Source: Hordeum vulgare subsp. vulgare (Eukaryota; Streptophyta; Magnoliopsida; Poales; Poaceae). From it: a stretch of DNA of 64,000 nucleotides. Shown here one piece after another: positions 41,998 to 53,769 of the stretch. The DNA is taken from NCBI RefSeq assembly GCF_904849725.1, contig NC_058521.1, positions 339,248,638 to 339,312,637 on the forward strand, read 5' to 3'. A model generated the notes under the pieces. The model searched no databases and was not told the origin of the DNA. It was given only the letters and a program-made list of their open reading frames with translations. A program made the position numbers and the translations under genes. Each line of letters opens with the position of its first letter. The first letter of the stretch is position 1.

Positions 41998-43813
41998 TGT
42001 TGGAAATATGCCCTAGAGACAATAATAAATTGGTTATTATTATATTTCCTTGTTCATAATGATCATCTATTATCCATGCTATAATTGTATTGATTAGAAA
42101 CACAAATACATGTGTGGATACATAGACAAAACATTGTCCCTAGTAAGCCTCTAGTTGACTAGCTCGTTAATCAAAGATGGTTAAGGTTTTCTAACCATAG
42201 ACAAGTGTTGTCACTTGATAACGGGGTCACACCATTAGGAGAATGATGTGATGGACAAGACCCAAACTATAAACATAGCATATGATCGTGTCAGTTTATT
42301 GTTACTGTTTTCTGCATGTCAATGTATCTGTTCCTATGACCATGAGATCATGCAACTCCAGGACACCAGAGGAATACCTTGTGAGTTATCAAACGTCGCA
42401 ATGTAACTGGGTGACTATAAAGGTGCTCTATAGGTATCTCCAAAGGCGTGTGTTGGGTTGGCATGGATCAAGACTGGGATTTGTCACTCTGTGTGACGGA
42501 GAGGTATCTTGGGGCCCACTCGGTAATACAACATCACAACAAGCCTTGCAAGCAATGTGACTAAGGAGTTAGTTACGGGATCTTGTATTACGAAACGAGT
42601 AAAGAGACTTGCCGGCAACGAGATTGAACCAGGTATAGAGATACCGACGATCGAATCTCGGGCAAGTAATATACCGAGAGGACATAGGGAACAGTATATA
42701 GGATTATATGAATCCTTGACATAGAGGTTCAACCGATAGAGATCTTCGTAGAATATGTAGGAACCAATATGGACATCCAGGTCCTGCTGTTGGTTATTGA
42801 CCGGAGAGTGTCTCAGGTCATGTCTGCATAGTTCTCGAACCCGCAAGGTCTGCACACGTAAGGTTCAGTGACGTTTCGGTATAGTTGAGTTATGTGTGTT
42901 GGTGACCGAAGTTTTGTTCGGAGTACTGGATGAGATCCTGGACGTCACGAGGAGTTCCGGAATGGTCCGAAAACGAAGACTGATATATAGGAAGTTGGTG
43001 TTTGGATTCAGGAAGGTTTTCGGGCATTGCCGGCAGTGTACCCGGGAGTGACGAATGGGTTCCGGGGGCGCACTAGGTGGGCCCACCACGCCCCAAGGGG
43101 TCCACGTGGGTTTATTGGATGTGCAATAAGGTATAATGGACTGACAAAGTCATCCAATGAAAGCCCATGAGGAAAAAGTGGAAAATCCAAAAGAGGTGGG
43201 AAAATAAAGAAGGAGTCCTAATCCAAGTGGGATTGGAAGAGGACTCCTCTCTTCCCCACTTCGGCCGACCCAAGGAGGCCTTCCTTGGCGCGCCAAGGCT
43301 GCCTCCCCCCCTCCTCCTATATACACTAGAGGTTTAGGGCTTTTGAGACACAACTTTTCCACGTGCTGCCCTCTCCTCTAGATGGCAATTCTTCCTCTAG
43401 ATCGGTTTTCTACGGAGCTCGGGCGGAGCCCTGTAGGAATAGATCATCACCATCACCGGCGCGCCATCACGCTGCCGGAAAACTCATCTACTTCCCTGCC
43501 CTCTTGCTGGATCAAGAAGGCGGAGATCTTCATCGAGCTGTACGTGTGCGGAACGCGGAGGTGCCGTCCGTTCGGCACTTGATTGGGATGGATCGTGGGA
43601 CGGATTGTGAGACGGCTCGTGGAACGGATCGTGGGACGGTTCGTGGGACGGATCGTGAAGCCATACCACTACATCAACTGCGTTTGTTAACGCTTCCGCT
43701 TAGCGATCTACAAGGGTATGTGGAACCGATCTCCCTCTCGTAGATGATCATCACCATGATAGGTCTTCGTGTGCGTAGGAATTTTTTTGTTTCCCATGCA
43801 ACGTTCCCCAACA
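41998..43813 (+). repeat. Angela/BARE-type 5' LTR, copy 2 (1,816 bp)
   Basis: TGTTGGAAATATGCCCTAGA to GACGTTCCCC-type end AACGTTCCCCAACA. It contains the usual TATA region (CTCCTATATACACTAGAGG, about 43313) and, near the end, tandem GGGACGG/TCGTG repeats (43590-43660). Confidence 0.92.
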
Positions 43814-45138
43814 GTGGCATCATGAGCTAGGTTCATGCGTAGATGTAATCTTGAGTAGAACACAAAAGTTTTTGTGGGCGTTGATGTTCTATTTGCTGCC
43901 CTCCTTAGCGTTTTCTCGATTCGGCGGTATTGTTGGATTGAAGCGGCCCGGACCAACCTTACTCATACGCATACGAGAGACCGGTTTCATCGACTAACAT
44001 GCAACTTGTTGCATAAATATGACTAGCGGATGTCTGTTTCTTCAACTTTAGTTGAATTGGATTTGACCGAGGCGGTCCTTGGAGAGAGGTTAAATAGCAA
44101 TTTGTACATCACCGTTGTGGTTTTGCGTAAGTAAGATGCGATCATATTAGATACCCATAGCAGCCACGTAAAACATGCAACAACAAATTAGAGGATGTCT
44201 AACTTGTTTTTGCAGGGTATGCATGTGATGTGATATGGCCAAAGACATGATGTGATATATTGGATGTATGAGATGATCATGTTGTAATAGTTAAATATCG
44301 ACTTGCACGTCGATGCTACGACAACCGGTAGGAGCCATAGGGTTGTCTTTAAACTAATGTTTGTGCTTGCAGATGCGTTTACTATGTTGCTAGGTTGTAG
44401 CTTTAGAAGTAATAGCATAGATAGCACGACAACCTCGATGGCGGCACGATGATGGAGATCATGATGATGGAGATCATGGTGTGGCTCTGGTGACGATGAA
44501 GATCATGTCGGTGCTTTGGTGATGGTTATCAAGAAGCACAAGATCATGGCCATATCATGTCACTTATGAATTGCATGTGATGTTAATCCTTTTTATGCAC
44601 CTTAGTTTGCTTAGAACGACGGTAGCATTATAAGGTGATCCCTCACTAAAATTTCAAGATAAAATTGTTTTCTCCCCGACTGTGCACCGTTGCGACAGTT
44701 CGTCGTTTCGAGACACCACGTGATGATCGGGTGTGATAGACTCAACGTTCACATACAACGGGTGCAAAACAGTTGCACATGCGGAACACTCGGGTTAAAC
44801 TTGACGAGCCTAGCATGTACATACATGGCCTCGAAACACAAGAGACCGAAAGTTCGAGCATGAATCATATAATTGATATGATCAACATGGAGATGTTCAC
44901 CAGTGAAACTATGCTCAACTCACGTGATGATCGGACTTGAGTTAGTGGATTTGGATCATGCGCCACTCAAGTAACTAGAGGGATGTCTATTTGAGTGGGA
45001 GTTCTTAAGTAATATGATTAATTGAACTAATTATCATGAACATAGTAAATAGGTCTTTGCAAATTATGTTGTAGCTTGCGATGTAGCTCTACTGTTTTAT
45101 ATGTTCCTAGAGAAAATTTAGTTGAAAGATGATAGTAG
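43814..45138 (+). other. Angela leader with primer-binding-like site, and start of gag
   Basis: GTGGCATCATGAGCTAGG follows the LTR, as in BARE/Angela elements. The long leader contains CGCCACGTGATGATCGGG-like conserved words (44710 onward). Gag begins near 45070 but is damaged; its start codon is not clear. The CACTA element interrupts it at 45139. Confidence 0.75.
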
Positions 45139-45154
45139 CACTACTGGAAAACAA

Positions 45155-45430
45155 TTTTTTGCCATCTGCCTAATCTTTGCCGTCTGCTAGCTGATGGCAA
45201 AAGTGTCTTTGCCGCCAGCTTCCACAAAGCAGACGACAAAGCACTGGCTGATGGCATAGAGCATTTTTGCCATCAGCTAGCAGACGACAAAGAGTCTCAC
45301 AATAGACGGCAAACATGTAGATGGGCCCACCTGACCGTGGGTTGGTTAGGTCAAACTGGAGTCCCTTCTTTTCCGTATGCTAGCAGACGACAAAGAGTCC
45401 GGAGGCAGACGACAAAGAGGTAACTCTGTT
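45155..45430. repeat. Left subterminal repeats of CACTA 2
   Basis: The words TTTGCCGTCTGC, GCAGACGACAAAG, GCTGATGGCA and GACGGCAAA recur in both orientations, often as inverted pairs. In En/Spm such short repeats are bound by TNPA; that role here is by analogy. Confidence 0.75.
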
Positions 45431-45439
45431 AACGGCTCC

Positions 45440-45835
45440 TTTCCCCACCCCGCCCCTCTCTCTCTCACCCACACTGTAACGGCTCACCCCGCGTGCCCCT
45501 CTCTCTCTCTCCCAATTCCCGACGCCCACCGCCGCCACCACCGTCGCGCCGTCGCCCCCGTCGCGCCGCAGCCCCTGTCGCCCCCGCCGCCGCCCCTGTC
45601 GCCCCCACCGCCGCCCCTGTCGCCCCCACCACGCCGCCCCTGTCGCCCCCCACCGCCACCGTCGCGCCACCACTACCGTCGCGCCGCTGCCCCACCTCGC
45701 CCCCGCTGCCGCTGCCCCACCACCGTCGCGCCGCCGCCCCTGGCGCCCCCGGCGCCGCCCCGCCACCCCCAACACCCCCGGGCCCGCCACAGCCACCCCT
45801 CCCGGTGAGCCCCCCACACCCCCCCGCACCCGCAT
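45440..45835. repeat. GC-rich region with about 21-bp CCGCCGCCCCTGTCGCCCC repeats
   Basis: CCGCCCCTGTCGCCCCCACC-like units repeat four to five times at 45550-45650, then decay into CCGTCGCGCCGC words. Open frames on both strands follow from the lack of AT-rich stops. It may be the promoter or first exon region of the element. TTGTTGTTGTAGTAG repeats follow it to about 46120. Confidence 0.6.
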
Positions 45836-45859
45836 TATTTTTTGGAATTAGAATATAAC

Positions 45860-46860
45860 TACGGGCATGATTTTTTGTTGTTGTTGTAGTAGTTGTTATT
45901 GTTAGTAGTTTTAGTGGTAGTAGTTTTAGTAGTTGTTCTTGTTAGTAGTTTTAGTAGTTTTTCTTGTTAGTAGTTTTAGTAGTTTTAGTAGTTGTTCTTG
46001 TTAGTAGTTTTATCGGTAGATTTAGTTAGTTGGTAGATTTAGTAGGTAGTTTAGTGGTAGATTTGTTTTGTTAATTAGTGGTAGCTTGTTAAATTAGTTA
46101 GGTTAGTTAGTTAGCTTGGTTAGTTAGGTGGAGGAGGAGAAGAGGAGAAGAGGAGGAGGAGGAGGACTAGAAGAGGAGAAGAAGAAGAGGAGTAGGAGGA
46201 GGAGGAGGAGGAGAAGAAGAAAAAGAAGAAGAAGAAGAAGAAGAAGAAGAAGAAGAAGAAGAAGAAGAAGAAGAAGACGACGAAGAAGAAGAAGAATAAG
46301 AAGAGGAGAAGAAAAAAAAAGAAGGAGAAGAAGAAGAAGAAGAAGAAGAAGAAGAAGAAGAGAAGAAAAAAATAAGAAGGAGAAGAAGTAAAGAAGAAGA
46401 GAAGAAGAGAATACGAAAAAAATAAGAAGGAAAAGTTAGTTAGCTTGGTTAGCTAGCTAGATTCTTTTTTAGTTACTTAGTGGTAGATTCTGTTTTTGTT
46501 ATTTTTTGCTATTTAGTGCTATCTAGGTTTAACGATAGGTTTAGTTAGCTTGGTTAGTTAGGTTAGTTAGTTAGTTAGTTAGCTTAATAGAAAGAATAGG
46601 AAGAAGAAGAAGAGGAGGAGGAGGAGAAGAGGAGAAGAGGAGGAGGAGGAGAAGAAGAAGAAGAAGAAGAAGAGGAGGAGGAGGAGAAGACAAAAATGAG
46701 AAGGAGAAGAAGAAAAGAAGAAGAGAAGAAGAGAAGAAGAATACCTTCTCCTCCTTCTCCTTCTTCTCCTCCTTCTTCTTCTCCTCCTCTTCCTTCTCCT
46801 TCTTCTTGATTTCTTCTTCTTCTCCTCCTCTTCCTCTTTCTTCTCCTCTATCTTATTCTC
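45860..46860. repeat. Low-complexity block: TTAGTAGTT repeats, (GAA/GAG)n purine tracts, then TTC/CTC tract
   Basis: TAGTAGTTTTAGTAG and TTAGTTAGTTAG words (45860-46130) are followed by near-pure purine (46128-46430 and 46590-46740) and then, from 46741, near-pure pyrimidine. The last two can pair as a long hairpin. The Arg/Lys/Glu-rich frames that cross it are compositional artefacts. Confidence 0.85.
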
Positions 46861-47363
46861 CTTACCTTATTTTCCCCAACAATGAAATAATTATCCCATT
46901 TAGCTACAAAATGGCATAAAAACCTTGGTTAGCTCATGAATATTATATTCTTAACTTGTTTTCCTCTAAAATGATATAATTAGAATATTTGTGTTGATCG
47001 GGTGGATTTACATGTGATACTTGTCTCGTCGCTGTGAGGTCTGCTGTGCGAAGACCTCCCTGTGCGTTGTACGAGCTCCGCCCGTGCATTCGTGGGTCAG
47101 TACAAATTTCATCTCTTCCCCGCTCCTTCATTTATTGTGGCTCGGTTTCCGGATGAAACTTTCTATATTTAGGTAATTAAATTAATTTATCAGTATGCGT
47201 GACCAGTATGCGTCTCCCGTTCGAAAGGGCGACATCTATAAATATGCATGTCTTTGCATATTTATAACCGCCATCTTCGGAATTGTCCAACCTGATTAAG
47301 CGATGAATATAAATGCTAAATTATATATAAATATATTTCTTCTGTCTTTAGTAGCTAGGCAAG
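46861..47363 (+). other. CACTA 2 region before the TNP2 gene
   Basis: AT-rich and contains the AATGACATAATTAGCC-like words that recur in the later array (53770-56140). A promoter for TNP2 is expected here, but no element can be named with confidence. Confidence 0.4.
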
Positions 47364-50300
47364 ATGAGTGATCGTGCATGGATGTATACGGGTCACCCTA
47401 GTCAGAAAGAGATGACGAAAGAATGGTTTGTAAAAACAAAGGAATTTGTGAAAGCCGCATTCGCAAATGGCGAGGACAGAAACTATTGCCCCTGTCCTGG
47501 ATGCGACAACTATAAAAAGACAACAAAGGCTGTAATGATTAAACACCTGCAGAGGAGGGATTTTAAGCCTAATTATACGGTGTGTACATTTCATGGTGAG
47601 TCTATACAACACACAAGAGCTGAGGTGGTCCGTCGTCGCACGGACGAGCATGGTACCGAGATCGAAGACATGGTGCAAGACTTTGATGATGCTCGGGATT
47701 CGAAAGATGAGATGGAGGAATCTGCAAAGGCCTTTTATGAAATGTTGGAGTCTTCAAAACGTCCTCTCCATGAGCACACTAAGCTCTATCAGCTGGATGC
47801 AATTGCACAAGTAATGGCTGTGAAGGCTCAGTTCAACTTGGGAAGAGAATGCTACGACGCGATGATGACACTATTTGGACACTTCCTACCCAAAGGCCAT
47901 GTCATGCCTGCAAACCTGTACCAGCCGGACAAAATACTTCGTGTACTTAAGATGCCCTATGAGAATATAGATGCATGTGAGAAAGGATGTGTCTTATTTA
48001 GGAAGGAGTATGCACACTTGGACTATTGTCCAATTGCGAGTCTTGCAGGTATCTTGTGGTAGACAACGGTATGGGTGAGAAGAGGCAGACCAAAATCGCA
48101 GTTAGTGTTCTTCGGTATATGCCAATCGTACCAAGACTTCAACGTCTTTTCTTGGTCGAAGAGACAGCCAGACAGATGACATGGCACAAATTGGGCAAAA
48201 GAACCGAACTAGATGCGGAATCGGAATAAGATGGTGGTACACACATCGGATGGGGAAGCGTGGAAACATTTCGATGGATTGCATCAGGATAAAGCGACAG
48301 ATCCAAGGAATCCTCGAGTCTGTATCGCCACAGATGGTTTTAATCCCTTCGGCATGACGACAACCAAATATAGTTGTTGGCCTGTATTTGTCATTCCACT
48401 CAATGTCCCCTCCCGGACAGATTATGCAAAGAAAGAACATATTTCTGACGTTGATAATTCCAGGGCCCAATTATCCGGGGAAGAATATGAATGTGTACCT
48501 GCAGCCGCTTAAGGATGCATTGGAAGACGCTTGGGATAATGGGGTCAAGACATACGATGCCGCTAGAAAAAAAAACTTCAAAATGCATGTGTGGTACATG
48601 TACTCTATGCATGACTTGCCGGCGTATGCACTATTCTCTGGATGGTGTGTGCATGGAAGGTTCCCGTGCCCCCAACGCAAGGCAGCTCTTCAGTTTCATT
48701 GGTTGCAGGAGGGTCGGAAGTATTCTTGCTTTGACTTGCATAGACAATTCCTGGATCCTGACCATCAGTTCAGAAAAGACAAGAAGAACTTTACCAAAGG
48801 TAAAGTTGTCAAAAACTTGGCACCACCTGCGTTGACAGGCCAACAGATCCTGGATCAGTTAAACGCCCTCAAGCCTGATCCAGAGCGTCCAGGGTATTTC
48901 AAGGGGTATAATTCAAAACACGCCTGGACTCACAAGCCATGTTTCTGGGATCTGCCTTACTTCAAAGACCTCCTTCTTCCACACAATATCGACATGATGC
49001 ACACTGAAAAGAATATCGGAGAGGCTATTTTTGGTACATTGTTCAACATAGATGGGAAGACAAAGAATAACACTAAGGCTAGAGTCGATCAAGAGACACT
49101 ATGTCATAGACCGTTACAAAACATGCGAGAAGGCAAAGGAAAGCAGAAGTGGTCGAAGCCAAAGGCCTGGTTCAATCTTGGAAGGCCAGCTATGAGGGAA
49201 ATTATCTTGTGGGTCAAAATTCACTTGATGTTCCCCGATGGGTATGCAGCGAATCTAAAGAGGGGAGCGAGTCTTGAAAAATTAAAAATCTTTGGTCTCA
49301 AGAGTCATGATTGGCACATATGGCTAGAGCGGGTAATGCCGGTGATGTTACGTGGCTTTATTCCTGAGGATGAATGGCTAGTACTGGCGGAGCTGAGCTA
49401 TTTCTTCCGTGTTCTTTGTGCGAAAGAATTGTCGCCTGGCGTGGTAGAAGACATGGAGGAGTTTGCACCAGAGTTGTTGTGCAAGTTAGAGAAGATCTTT
49501 CCACCGGGCTTCTTTAATCCAATGCAGCATTTGATTTTACATCTACCGACCGAGGCAAGATTGGGTGGGCCCGTGCAAGATTGTTGGTGCTATGCAACTG
49601 AGAGGATGCAGAAGACCCTTCGAGCTAAATGTAAAAATAAGCGTAGAATTGAAGCATCGATGGCTGAGGCATTCATTACTGAGGAGGTGGCAAACTTTGT
49701 GACAGCACACTACGAAGCCAAAAATCATCATTTGCATAATCCGAAGCCTCGGCACAATGATGCAGACCCTAAAAAAGGTGGGTCCAACCTCAGCCTATTC
49801 AAAGGGAAGCTCGCACCAGCCGATGCTTCGAAACCAATAACGTTGGATGTCGAAGAATGGCGGAATATTTCGTTGTATATCTTCAACAACCTAACAGAAG
49901 TGTGGCCGTACATCGAGTGATTTCTCGGCACATTTTCCCGTAACTTCTAATTCATTTGAACTGCACTTATTCCCGGATATTTCAAACAACCGTTACGTCG
50001 CCAAATTCTCGGATGGAGCGGTGATCGAAAATGATTCCGTCGAAGAGTATGAGCTTCTGTCAAAGACAGGAGGCGGCTATCCCGGTTTCATCTCTTGGTT
50101 CAAAGAACGGTAATTATCAATAATGGACCATTTCATTTCTTGGTCTAACTTGCGGCTAATGCAACAATCGTTTCGTATTAAACTTGTAGGCTAATTCAGA
50201 GTCTATGGACGCCGAATTGAGACAAGTCGCTAATGGTTTTGACTATAAGGTCCGTTCATTTGAGAAATACAACATCAACGGGTATCTCTTTCGTACCTTT

Positions 50301-51003
50301 GGCAAAGAGCTATCTATGCCCGACCGGAAATCTACAAATTGTGGTGTCTCTGCTATCGGCGAAGGTGTTATCGAGTATTATGGAAGAGTTGAAGCAATTT
50401 ATGAACTTCAATTCTATGGTGAAAACCCACCGAACGTCGTAGTCTTCAAATGTTATTGGTTCCAGCCGAAGGAGACTAGAAGGAGTCATGAACATATAGG
50501 ACTAGTCGAAATCAATCCAAACACCCATTTAGATGTTCCCGATGTCTATATTACGACTCAACAGGCGACCCAAGTTTTCTATCTACCGTGGGCATGCCAA
50601 ACGGATAAGAATCTGGAAGGTTGGTATGTTGTTTATGAAGTGCCACCACATGTCAGACCACCTCTCCCAAATGAACAGGATTACGAACCTCACATCAACC
50701 CAGACACATATGATGGAGAATTCTTCCAAGAAACACGTCTTTCCAAGAAACGTTTCAAGAACCGCCGTGGTTCACCCAAGAACATGGAAGTAGACAGCAA
50801 CAATGAATCCGACTCCACCCCTGAGCCGGAACTAGAAGACCTGGAACTCGTAGAGGTTACTGATGCGGATGACCTGTCAATGCTTCAACGATTAAAGAAA
50901 GGCCTTTCACAACTTCACGCCGTTGAACCCGACGAGCACGTCATTCATGAAGACATGCGTGATAGTGATGATGATGATGCATTTATTGATGATGATTATT
51001 AGT
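47364..51003 (+). pseudogene. TNP2-type CACTA transposase, frameshifted
   Basis: ATG at 47364 starts MSDRAWMYTGHPSQKE, the transposase-associated domain with CPCPGCDN. The Transposase_21 core follows: ACEKGCVLFRKE, YLVVDNGMGEKRQ, ATDGFNPFG, MHVWYMYSMHDLPAYALFSG, and IDMMHTEKNIGEAIFGTLFN. DUF4218 comes next (FFRVLCAKELSPGVVEDMEE, HLILHLPTEARLGGPVQD), with a stop at 49920. DUF4216 (YNINGYLFRTFG, YIT...VFYLPWACQTDKN) runs 50205-51003 with an acidic tail. Three single-base shifts are visible near 48035, 48210 and 48412. A probable intron lies at about 50110-50190. It would cut the element ends if intact. Confidence 0.9.
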
Positions 51004-51122
51004 TTGTAAGATTCACAACTTAAATTATATATTTTTTAATTTTTATTATTCATGTACATATTATTATTCATGTCAGTTATTCAATTTTTTATGTTGTACT
51101 AATTTCTTTTAATCTTTATCAT

Positions 51123-53669
51123 GGCAGGTCACCAGGTGTTGAAAGATGGTGGGCGCTGGTCCAGAGCACTCGACGGGTTCTTCCCAGCCGCCCCGCACGA
51201 GGGGTGGTACTTCCCTTCCACCCATATGTCTCCGTAGAGCCTTGGTAGACAGTCTGTCGACACCACCCGTGGGTTCTTCTTCGTCGGGGGCATTGCCCAC
51301 TGGGAGAGGTGCTGGTCGGGTAGGGAAGAAGGGGAAGGGTACAGGGAGAGGTGGTGGCCGCGGAAGATCTAGGAGGACTGTTGAGCCATCCTCGCCACCA
51401 CCACCAGCTCATTCACCCGAGCATAGGATTACTATGGTCGACCCGTTTGCAGAGGAGGCTACGGGGACTCCGGTCCAGGAGCCTGGTGTTGACGGGCATT
51501 CGTCCCATGAGACTCCGGTCCAGGATCAACCTTGGGTCGAGGTGCATTCGGCCCACGAGACTACGGTTCCGGAGGCTTCACCCGACGTGGAGAGGCCCGG
51601 ATGGGATACCTGGCCGGATCGGACCGAGTTGCCGGATTGGACCGAGTGTCCGGGTGGCTCAGGGGGCGGGGATGGCGGGGATGAGTTTACGGATAGTGAG
51701 GGCGATGTGCAGGTGGACGGGGCCACCGTGTACAAGCGTGCTAATACACGTCTCTCGGTCGTGCCGGCTACCCGCGAGCAGAGGCCGGTGATTAAACCTG
51801 AAGGAGATAGTTAAGTACATTTACTCTTTTTTTAGCTTTTGCCTTCAAGTTTGTTCAAATATCTAATGCGTTGACCTTATCATACTGCAGGGGATGGGTA
51901 CACCCTCTTGGAGTCCGCAGGCCGAACTCCGTCCTTGGTGTGCTTTGCCAGACAAATTTCCCGGGGTTTGTCATGTTGCTTGGTGAGGGTCAGGTTCCTA
52001 CACTAGGATTTTCCTGGGAGCACTACCAGGCTGCGCACGCCCCGCCGGAGGAGATTATAGATGGTGTCTTGTGCCACACGAGGGCCGAGATGGTGATCAA
52101 GAGCTTTTGGGTAAATTATCCTTTTACACAATCTAAAATTAACAATATAGCTAATTATTGTACTAATCGGTGTTTTCACGTTTGATTGCAGACCTTCTAT
52201 AGGTGTGAGGATGGATATGAGCAGGAGGCGGCCAAGGTTCTCGAGGCCGAGTGTAGGCGGTTACTATAGAACTTACGCCATGAGGTTCGGCCGCAGGCTA
52301 TTTGAGACTACTACGCCACGCGTGGTATTAAGAAGCAGAAGAAGGATTGCCGCGGAAAGTTTCTGAAGAAGGAGCAATACATGAAGGTAATTACCTATTC
52401 TTAAGTCCTTCTATGTAGTTTTCTTGATTTCATTCATAGGCGAGCGCTCAAAATTCTTTCTAATAACTTACAAGTGCCCCCGAGATGGTGTGCGGATAAG
52501 ATGGATTGTTGGGAGTCGTTGGTTGATGAGTGGTGCATAGGCAGCTGGCGAGCCTTCCACGAGAATGCGAAGGATCGGCGTAGCGAAATGGTTGGTGTGC
52601 CACACCATCAAGGCAACGCCAACTTACTTCAGTTCGGACGAAACTGGGTATGTGATTTGCTTCATGATTCATGCAATTCATTCTTCATGCTAATATTTTG
52701 TTCCTCTCTTTTAGGCGCATCACAATAAGACGGAGATGCCACACTTGTACGACCTTTATGGCATGGCCCATACTGCCTCGTACAAGAAGGCGAAGGCATT
52801 CTCTGAGTCTGAACTGGATGATCCCAATAACTTCACCAACATATCATCCAACCACAAGCTCGTGGCATACAGGGACGTGGGGAAGGCTACGAAAGGGGAT
52901 GACTTTAACCCTAGCCAGGAACCTTTGGATCCAGAGCTGGTGATGATATCTGGTGGCGGGAGGCCCCATGGCTCGATAGCCATTGGAGATGGGATAATAC
53001 GTTGTCCACTCACTCTCCCAGAGATCAAAGCGCGCCAGTCGAGCAGCTGTCCTGAGATAACGCGTCGTCCACGGCCAGTCGATCTTGCCATCGAGGTTAG
53101 TTGTACGGACTAAGAACACTTTCATCCATTTCATTATGTGTGTCACCATAGATCATTACTGTGGTAACGAGGAATGGTGTTTCAGGCTGCTCTTCAGAAA
53201 GAGAGATTGGCAAACCAGGCTGTTCTTGAGAAAGAGAGATTGGCAAACCAGGCTGCTCTTGAGAAAGAGAGATTGGCAAGCCAGGCTGTTCTTCAGGCTG
53301 CTCTTGATGAGAGGGACCAGACGACGACACGATTGAATGAGGAGGAGAGGTCCCGGAATGAGGCGGGTCAACGGGCCCTGTACGAGCTTTTTGCGGTAAG
53401 TTTTTTTTTCACATTAGCCAAATCATGTGTGTAATGTCTATTTCATTACTAACTAATACGATCCACTCTTCAGGGTCTGTGCGAGAAGAGCGGTCAAGTC
53501 CCTCCGCCGATGCCCGTCTTCTCTTCGATTGGCACGGTGAGTTTCATTATAAACTAGTATTAATAATTGAGTGTCATCATGCTAACTCAGACATTGCAAA
53601 ATATATATTCTGCAGAATAACTCCCGAACGGCATCGCACGACCCTTCTCCACGTGTTTCTCCTCCTTGA
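51123..53669 (+). pseudogene. TNPA-type CACTA protein (spliced; in-frame stops)
   Basis: A basic Gly/Arg/Pro-rich N-terminus (RGAGRVGKKGKGTGRGGG) is followed by exons at about 51891-52110 (WVHPLGVRRPNSVLG), 52192-52386, 52475-52647 (WESLVDEWCIGSWRAFHENA), 52714-53095 (TEMPHLYDLYGMAHTASYKK), 53185-53395, 53473-53539 and 53616-53669 (stop). The middle exons resemble the plant Ptta/En/Spm transposase family (TNPA-like, DNA-binding regulator of transposition). Exon 52192-52386 has TAG and TGA in frame. The 53185-53395 exon encodes repeated LEKERLANQA units, a probable coiled coil. The donor near 51808 is not canonical. Confidence 0.78.
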
Positions 53670-53769
53670 TGACCACTACGGTAAGTTTATCTTCTCCTCT
53701 TTCATATTCTCCTTGCCTTAATTTCCCCAACAATGACATAATTAGCCCAGTTAGCTCCACAAAGACATA

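Noticed and set aside
45377..45858. Overlapping Pro/Ala- and Gly/Arg-rich open frames on both strands
   Set aside because: GC-rich short tandem repeats remove AT-rich stops in every frame. No start context or conserved sequence.
46128..46391. Arg/Lys/Glu-rich open frame
   Set aside because: It is a translation of a (GAA/GAG)n purine tract with no stop by composition. Similar frames occur at 55788-56177 on both strands. No domain.
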